Assembly: GCA_963718745.1 (NCBI GenBank)
Contig: OY970370.1
Span: 2,418,001-2,482,000, forward strand
Reading direction: 5' to 3'
From: Fermentibacter sp963718745 [NCBI: Candidatus Fermentibacterota bacterium]
GTDB lineage: Bacteria; Fermentibacterota; Fermentibacteria; Fermentibacterales
DNA length: 64,000 nt
Shown here: positions 59,127 through 64,000 of the stretch, piece by piece
Numbering within the stretch: the first letter of the stretch is position 1
Layout: each line of letters starts with the position of its first letter
Position numbers and translations under genes: made by a program
The notes under the pieces: model-generated
The model's database searches: none
Seen by the model: only the letters and a program-made list of their open reading frames with translations
Told to the model about the DNA's origin: nothing

Positions 59127-61583
59127 TTGCCCGAGCAATACAGCGAGCGCGCGCGAGCCGCGATAAACATCGCAAGGACCGAGGCCAGCAAGTACGGACA
59201 GGCCAAGGTCGGGTCCGAGCACATGCTCTTCGGCCTTCTCTCGGTCAGGGGCTCCACTGCGATCTCGATCCTCCATGCGCTCGGGGTTAACACCGCAGAA
59301 CTCAGGGTACGGCTGGAGAGCTACATCAGGAAGCCATCGGGGATCACCATCCCGACCCATGAAGTCGGATGGACGACCAAGGCCCGCCTCGTCCTGCACG
59401 AGGCCAACCGGCAGTCCAGCCTGATGAACCACCAGTCGGTCGGGACCGAGCACATCCTGCTCGGCCTGATAGCCGTATCCAGCTGCATGGCCGCCAATCT
59501 CCTCCGCGAGAGGGGCGTTCTCCTGGACAGGGCCGTGACCGAGCTGCAGAACCTGCCAAGGTCCAGGGACGAGAAGACCGAGGAGGAATCTACCTCGGCG
59601 CTCGAGTTCTTCTGTCGCGACCTGACCGAGATGGCCCGCGAGGGCGCCCTCGACCCTGTCATCGGACGCGAGAAGGAGATCTCGAGGGTGATACAGGTTC
59701 TCTGCAGGCGCAAGAAATGCAACCCGGTGCTCATCGGGGAGCCCGGCGTCGGGAAGACCGCGATAGTGGAGGGTCTTGCCCAGCTGATAATCTCCTGCAA
59801 GGTGCCGCCGCCTCTCCGTGACCGCAGACTGATGGCCCTGGACATGGCGGGAGTGATAGCCGGCACGAAGTACAGGGGGCAGTTCGAGGAGAGGCTGAAG
59901 GTTCTCCTGAAGGAGATCTCCGAAGCAGGAAACATCATACTGTTCATCGACGAGATACACTCGATAGTCGGCGCGGGCGCCGCGGAGGGGGCCATAGACG
60001 CAGCCAACCTCCTCAAGCCCGCCCTCGCCAGAGGCGAGTTCCAGTCCATCGGCGCGACCACTCTCGACGAGTACAGGAAGAGGATAGAGAAGGACGGAGC
60101 GCTGGAGAGGCGCTTCCAGCCGGTGCCCGTGGATCCCCCCACCGTCTCGCTGACCGTGGAGATACTGGAAGGGCTCCGTAACAAGTACGAGGAGCACCAT
60201 GGAGCCGAGTTCACCCCCGAGGCTGTCGAGGCATGTGCAAGGCTCGCGGACAGGTTCATAAGCGGCAGATTCCTGCCGGACAAGGCCATAGATGTCATGG
60301 ACGAGGCCGGGGCCAAGACGCGGCTGATGGCGAGCTCGGTCCCGCCGGGGCTCGATCAGCTCGAGCGCGAGATAGGCCTGATGGAGTCCGACATGACCCG
60401 GGCGACCGAGATGTGTGATTTCGAGGAGGCAATGAAGCTCCGCTTCGAGGTGGAGAAGAAGCAGTCCGTCCTGGCCGCGGCCAGGAACGAATGGCTCTCT
60501 TCCGAGGATCGCAGGATCGTCACTGTGGACCTCGTGGCGGAAGTCGTCTCCGACATGACCGGCATCCCCGTGAACCGGATGACCGAGAGCGAACTGGCCC
60601 ATCTGAGGGATCTCGAGATCCACCTGTCCTCGCGCATCGTGGGTCAGACCGAGGCGCTGAGCGCCATCGCGAGAGCCATCAGGAGAGGGCGCGTCGGGCT
60701 CAAGGACCCGCACAGGCCCTCGGGCGCGTTCCTCTTCATGGGGCCGTCCGGAGTCGGCAAGACCGAGACGGCCCGCGTCCTGGCCGAGAAGGTCTTCGGA
60801 GATTCGAGCGCTCTGATACGGATCGACATGTCCGAGTTCCAGGAGCGCTTCTCCGGTTCGAGGCTCGTCGGCGCCCCTCCCGGCTATGTCGGCTACGACG
60901 ACGGCGGCCAGCTGACCGAGAAGGTCCGGAGGCGGCCCTATTCGGTGGTCCTGTTCGACGAGGTGGAGAAGGCTCATACGGACCTCTTCAACATGCTCCT
61001 GCAGGTCATGGACTACGGGCGGATGACGGACAGCTACGGCAGGCACGTAGACTTCTCCAACACCATCCTGATAATGACGAGCAACCTGGCCTCTAAGGAG
61101 CTGCAGGGCGTAGGGCATCCCGGTTTCTCCACCGAGTCCGAGGAGGACAGGAACCGCAGGCAGAGAGATCTGATGATGGACGGGGTCAGGAGGTTCTTCT
61201 CCCCCGAGTTCATAAACCGGCTGGACGAGATAGTGATCTTCAACCAGCTCGGCAGGAGCGAGATAGACAGGATCGTCGACATCCAGTTCGAAGAAGTGAG
61301 CCGGAGGGTCGCCGAGTTCGGACTCAACCTGGTCCTGAGCGAGTCCGCCCGCGACCTGATAGCCGAGAGGGGCTTCGACCCGGCATCAGGCGTGCGCCAT
61401 CTCCGCAGGACGATTCAGCGACTCGTGGAGGACCCCCTCACAGAGGCACTCCTCCAGGGCGAGTTCTCCAGGGGGGATCACATAGTGGCTGAGAGGGCGG
61501 ACAGCAGCATAATGTTCTGCAGATCGAACAGCGGCTCCATGGATCGTGAGGCGCTCACGGCAACAGGCAGAACGACGAATTGA
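59127..61583 (+). CDS. clpC: AAA+ chaperone ClpC
   Basis: HSP100 unfoldase of 818 residues that feeds ClpP. Double Clp-N domain (YSERARAAINIARTEASKYGQ; HLLFGLL-like EHMLFGLLSV and EHILLGLIAV), first AAA+ module with GEPGVGKTAIVEGL and LFIDEIHSIVG, a ClpC-type M domain (ERE..MESDMTRATEMCDFEEAMKLR; UVR-like) and second AAA+ module with GPSGVGKTETARVLA, DMSEFQERFSGSRLVGAPPGYVGYDDGG and VLFDEVEKAH. The start is TTG at 59127 with GGAGG upstream. The last bases overlap the TTG start of bamA. clpP and mcsA/B are not nearby. Confidence 0.94.
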   Translation: MPEQYSERARAAINIARTEASKYGQAKVGSEHMLFGLLSVRGSTAISILHALGVNTAELRVRLESYIRKPSGITIPTHEVGWTTKARLVLHEANRQSSLMNHQSVGTEHILLGLIAVSSCMAANLLRERGVLLDRAVTELQNLPRSRDEKTEEESTSALEFFCRDLTEMAREGALDPVIGREKEISRVIQVLCRRKKCNPVLIGEPGVGKTAIVEGLAQLIISCKVPPPLRDRRLMALDMAGVIAGTKYRGQFEERLKVLLKEISEAGNIILFIDEIHSIVGAGAAEGAIDAANLLKPALARGEFQSIGATTLDEYRKRIEKDGALERRFQPVPVDPPTVSLTVEILEGLRNKYEEHHGAEFTPEAVEACARLADRFISGRFLPDKAIDVMDEAGAKTRLMASSVPPGLDQLEREIGLMESDMTRATEMCDFEEAMKLRFEVEKKQSVLAAARNEWLSSEDRRIVTVDLVAEVVSDMTGIPVNRMTESELAHLRDLEIHLSSRIVGQTEALSAIARAIRRGRVGLKDPHRPSGAFLFMGPSGVGKTETARVLAEKVFGDSSALIRIDMSEFQERFSGSRLVGAPPGYVGYDDGGQLTEKVRRRPYSVVLFDEVEKAHTDLFNMLLQVMDYGRMTDSYGRHVDFSNTILIMTSNLASKELQGVGHPGFSTESEEDRNRRQRDLMMDGVRRFFSPEFINRLDEIVIFNQLGRSEIDRIVDIQFEEVSRRVAEFGLNLVLSESARDLIAERGFDPASGVRHLRRTIQRLVEDPLTEALLQGEFSRGDHIVAERADSSIMFCRSNSGSMDREALTATGRTTN

Positions 61584-63808
61584 GATCGGTCCTCCTCATA
61601 CTGGTGGCGGCCGCTCTCGTCACGGCCGGAACGGTACGCAGCCTTCTCGTCGAAGGCAATACTTTCGTAACCGACTCCCTCGTCGCCAGGACCTTCGGGC
61701 TGGAGCCGGGGGATGTCTACTCGCCCGAGGCCGCCTCCCAGGGTCTCCGCAACCTCTTCAACCTCGGCTACTTCTCCGGGATCGACCTCCAGTCCGACTC
61801 GTCCGAGGGCGGCATCGACCTCCTGCTGACTGTAGTCGAGAACCGCATCCTCAGCGACTTCGCGGTCGAGGGTCTCGACTGCCTGGACGAGGATGACGTC
61901 AGGGACTCCCTCTTCCTCTTCCCCGGACAGACCATATCCCTGATGGACGTGCAGACGGCGAAGCGCACGATCCTCGCACTGCTCGCGGACAAGCACAGGC
62001 ATCTCGCGACGGTGGAGGCTAGGTGGGACGAGCCCGACGCCGGTGGCAGGAGCAGGCTGGTCTTCGAAGTCGACGAGGGGCCCGACGTAAGGGTCGGCGA
62101 GATCGCGTTCGAGGGGAACACAGTCTTCGATGACGGCGATCTCCGAGGCGAGATGAAGACGAAACAGGACTCCTTCTGGAGATCCGGCCGTCTCCGCGAG
62201 AGCGATCTGGCTGAAGACCTGGGCAAGATCGAGAGATACTACAGGGATCACGGCTATCCCGATGCAAGGGTTCTCGGAGTCGACAGGAGCATCCTCGCGG
62301 ACGGCAGGCACCTCCGGCTCGTCATCACGGTTTCCGAGGGCAGGTACTACGAGGTCGGGTCGATCGGTTTCCAGGGCAACCTCGCGATCCCGGACAGCAC
62401 ACTCGAGTCGGCCGTCACGCTGGAACCGGGCACCGAGTACCGCATCAGCCGCTTCGAAGAGTCGATGGACGCCATCTACGAGCAGTTCCAGGACCGCGGC
62501 TACTTCTATGCGTCGGTCGAGCCAAGCGTTTCAGCCGACACCACCTCGGGCGAGATATCGGTCACGTTCCTCGTCACCGAGGGGGAGAGGGCGCACATCA
62601 GGAGGATCGAGATCTCCGGGAACACCCGGACCATGGACAACGTCATCCGCAGGCAGCTGCGGATCTATCCCGGAGACCTGTTCCAGAGGTCGTCGCTGCT
62701 GCGCAGCCTCCGGAACATCTTCTACCTGAACTATTTCGAGAACGTCGTGCCCGACTTCCGAGCCATAGAAGGATCCTCCGACATCGACCTGATAATCGAT
62801 GTGGTCGAGAAATCGACGGGCAAGGCAGGCTTCGGCGCGGGATACGGCGCCAGCGACGGCTTCAACGGTTACCTCGAGCTCGGCGAGCAGAACCTGTTCG
62901 GCCGGGGTCAGAGCGTCTCCATCAACTATCAGTTCTCCAAGTCCTCCAACGACATAGAACTCAGCTTCACCGAGCCGTGGTTCCGGGACACCCCGCTGAC
63001 CCTCGGGGGGGAGATCTTCCATACAACGTCCGACCGCGACTACTATGACAGGACCAGAACGGGAGGAGCCGTGACGGTCGGGCGCACCCTCCCCTGGGTC
63101 GACTACACCTCCGCCTCGGTCCGCTACCTCCTGGAGCGGACCAATGTCTTCAACATCACGGACGATTCGACCAGCTACTACTACAGCCTGAGGGACACCG
63201 ACTGGCCCAGGTGGACCAGTTCGACGCGGTTCAGCATCGTCCGGGACAGCAGGGACAGGCAGATCTTCCCGGGCGAGGGATCACAGAACTCGATAATCGC
63301 CGAATTCGCCGGGGGAGTCCTCGGCGGCAACATCGGCTACCAGAAGTACCTCGTCGACAGCAGCTGGTACATCCCTTCGATCTGGAAGTGCGTGTTCATG
63401 CTCAGGACCAGGGCCGGGCTGCTGGCCTCCCTGGCCGGGGAGTCCCCTCCCGCATACGAGCTCTTCGAACTGGGCGGAACGGGTTTCTACGGAGTGAGGG
63501 GTTACGACAGCGGGACCATCGGAGCGGTGGAGGGGTACGAGACCGTGGGCGGGAAGTTCATGCTGATCTTCTCGGCCGAGTACAGGCTCCGCCTGCTGGA
63601 GCAGCTGCAGTTCGCCACCTTCATCGATGCCGGGAACACCTGGAGCTCGATGGCCCTGGCAGACGTGGGTCACCTGAACAGAGGGGCAGGGCTGGGCTTC
63701 CGGATCGAGGTCCCGATGCTCGGGATAATGGGGCTCGATTACGCCTACGGCTTCGACGGCCCCGACCAGGGCTGGCAGCCCCACTTCCAGTTCGGGACCG
63801 ATTTCTGA
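61580..63808 (+). CDS. bamA: Outer membrane protein assembly factor BamA
   Basis: 742 residues. The TTG start in the clpC stop gives a signal peptide (VLLILVAAALVTAG). Five POTRA domains occupy about 20-375 (VRSLLVEGNTFVTD, SDFAVEGLDCLDED, VGEIAFEGNTVFDD, VGSIGFQGNLAIPD, IRRIEISGNTRTMD). The Omp85 barrel follows with FGAGYGASDGFNGYLELGEQNLFG, SFTEPWFRDTPLTLG, VRDSRDRQIFPGEG (strand motif), GGTGFYGVRGYD and DAGNTWS. It inserts beta-barrel proteins into the outer membrane; the PilQ secretin may be a client. Followed by a Skp-like gene, the usual order. Confidence 0.95.
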   Translation: MRSVLLILVAAALVTAGTVRSLLVEGNTFVTDSLVARTFGLEPGDVYSPEAASQGLRNLFNLGYFSGIDLQSDSSEGGIDLLLTVVENRILSDFAVEGLDCLDEDDVRDSLFLFPGQTISLMDVQTAKRTILALLADKHRHLATVEARWDEPDAGGRSRLVFEVDEGPDVRVGEIAFEGNTVFDDGDLRGEMKTKQDSFWRSGRLRESDLAEDLGKIERYYRDHGYPDARVLGVDRSILADGRHLRLVITVSEGRYYEVGSIGFQGNLAIPDSTLESAVTLEPGTEYRISRFEESMDAIYEQFQDRGYFYASVEPSVSADTTSGEISVTFLVTEGERAHIRRIEISGNTRTMDNVIRRQLRIYPGDLFQRSSLLRSLRNIFYLNYFENVVPDFRAIEGSSDIDLIIDVVEKSTGKAGFGAGYGASDGFNGYLELGEQNLFGRGQSVSINYQFSKSSNDIELSFTEPWFRDTPLTLGGEIFHTTSDRDYYDRTRTGGAVTVGRTLPWVDYTSASVRYLLERTNVFNITDDSTSYYYSLRDTDWPRWTSSTRFSIVRDSRDRQIFPGEGSQNSIIAEFAGGVLGGNIGYQKYLVDSSWYIPSIWKCVFMLRTRAGLLASLAGESPPAYELFELGGTGFYGVRGYDSGTIGAVEGYETVGGKFMLIFSAEYRLRLLEQLQFATFIDAGNTWSSMALADVGHLNRGAGLGFRIEVPMLGIMGLDYAYGFDGPDQGWQPHFQFGTDF

Positions 63809-63843
63809 GGCACGGGACGGCACTACCGACGAACGGAGCTTTC

Positions 63844-64000
63844 ATGAGGTTCGCATACATCGTGTTCCTCCTCCTGCCCGCGGCGGTTGCGGCGGGTACC
63901 ATCGCCGTGCTCGACTCCGACAGGATATTCGAGTCCCTCGGCGGAGTGGCGGATGCCAGGGAACTCCTCGAGACCGAGATCGAGGGCTGGAACGCCCATG
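63844..64000 (+). CDS. Skp/OmpH family periplasmic chaperone, N-terminal fragment
   Basis: Cut by the window end; 52 residues are visible. A signal peptide (MRFAYIVFLLLPAAVAAG) is followed by TIAVLDSDRIFESLGGVADARELLETEIEGW, matching the Skp start (IxxVDxxRVFxxxP) and the beginning of its coiled coil. Placement right after bamA strongly supports Skp/OmpH, which holds unfolded outer-membrane proteins in the periplasm. Confidence 0.85.
   Translation, partial: MRFAYIVFLLLPAAVAAGTIAVLDSDRIFESLGGVADARELLETEIEGWNAH

Noticed and set aside
58632-61118. An 828-residue open frame on the minus strand
   Set aside because: Antisense to lolD and clpC, whose motifs are complete; the composition is typical of a mirror frame.
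1-64000. CRISPR arrays, tRNA or rRNA genes, and prophage modules
   Set aside because: No regularly spaced repeats, cloverleaf-like segments, rRNA sequence or phage genes were seen; gene content is housekeeping and envelope functions throughout.

Overview
The window is high-GC, gene-dense DNA from a Gram-negative bacterium with an outer membrane: it carries BamA, the start of a Skp/OmpH protein, Lol-type ABC genes, a type IV pilus secretin and many lipoproteins. The primary sigma factor is the short form (about 280 residues, no N-terminal region 1.1) usual in the Fibrobacteres-Chlorobi-Bacteroidetes (FCB) supergroup. A gingipain-type C25 protease with a C-terminal FlgD/sorting-like domain and a tricorn-type protease fit an FCB-affiliated candidate phylum. 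Desulfoferrodoxin, ferritin and an A-type flavoprotein suggest an anaerobe that meets oxygen. The exact phylum (for example a Fermentibacteria-like lineage) is inference. AGG dominates arginine codons, TTG and GTG starts are common, and 1-8 bp stop/start overlaps link many genes. I saw no rRNA, tRNA, CRISPR array, prophage or intact IS. No stretch over 300 bases lacks a gene.

1-8263 (+): one tightly coupled run, the end of dxs, nadK (frameshifted), recN, pgsA, smc, ftsY and an orphan ABC ATPase. 8293-10148 (-): a secreted DUF2259 protein and corA. 10269-12954 (+): a small membrane protein with an ECF sigma/anti-sigma pair, then a DUF169 protein and a ferritin-like protein. 12951-16429 (-): flavin reductase, class II photolyase, DUF523-DUF1722 protein and a DOMON lipoprotein. 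16552-22889 (+): hisS, a membrane SpoIIE-type phosphatase, then an oxygen-defence group (desulfoferrodoxin, ferritin, an AhpD-like/fRMsr fusion, FprA flavoprotein).

22916-28461: envelope polysaccharide functions (O-antigen-ligase-like protein, GT2 glycosyltransferase, polytopic GT39/83-like protein) with acetate kinase between them. 28434-34878: a small regulator-like gene divergent from a type IV pilus operon of unusual form, with a PilM-PilN fusion, a small lipoprotein, PilO, a beta-propeller-PilP lipoprotein and PilQ. 34883-37477 (+): rsmD, coaD, an aminotransferase and a zinc-ribbon protein. 37486-39843 (-): a methyltransferase, a nucleotidyltransferase-like probable pseudoenzyme and a GmhA-like sugar isomerase.

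40127-47507 (+): rpoD, an M23 peptidase, a methyltransferase, a tricorn-type protease, an isocitrate/isopropylmalate dehydrogenase and an HD-domain protein. 47679-48587 (-): a RAYT-like protein with a damaged HUH motif. 48743-50996 (+): a C25 protease interrupted by a frameshift. 51145-52749 (+): rpsD and a methyltransferase. 52871-54307 (-): a divergent SHMT. 54538-64000 (+): prfB with a classic programmed +1 frameshift, lysS, a LolC/E-LolD pair, clpC, bamA and the start of a Skp/OmpH gene.

The observations most worth following are the rearranged pilus alignment genes, the AhpD-fRMsr fusion in the oxygen-defence group, the nucleotidyltransferase-like and RAYT-like proteins that have lost catalytic residues, and two independent +1 frameshifts, both at CCCCC tracts.
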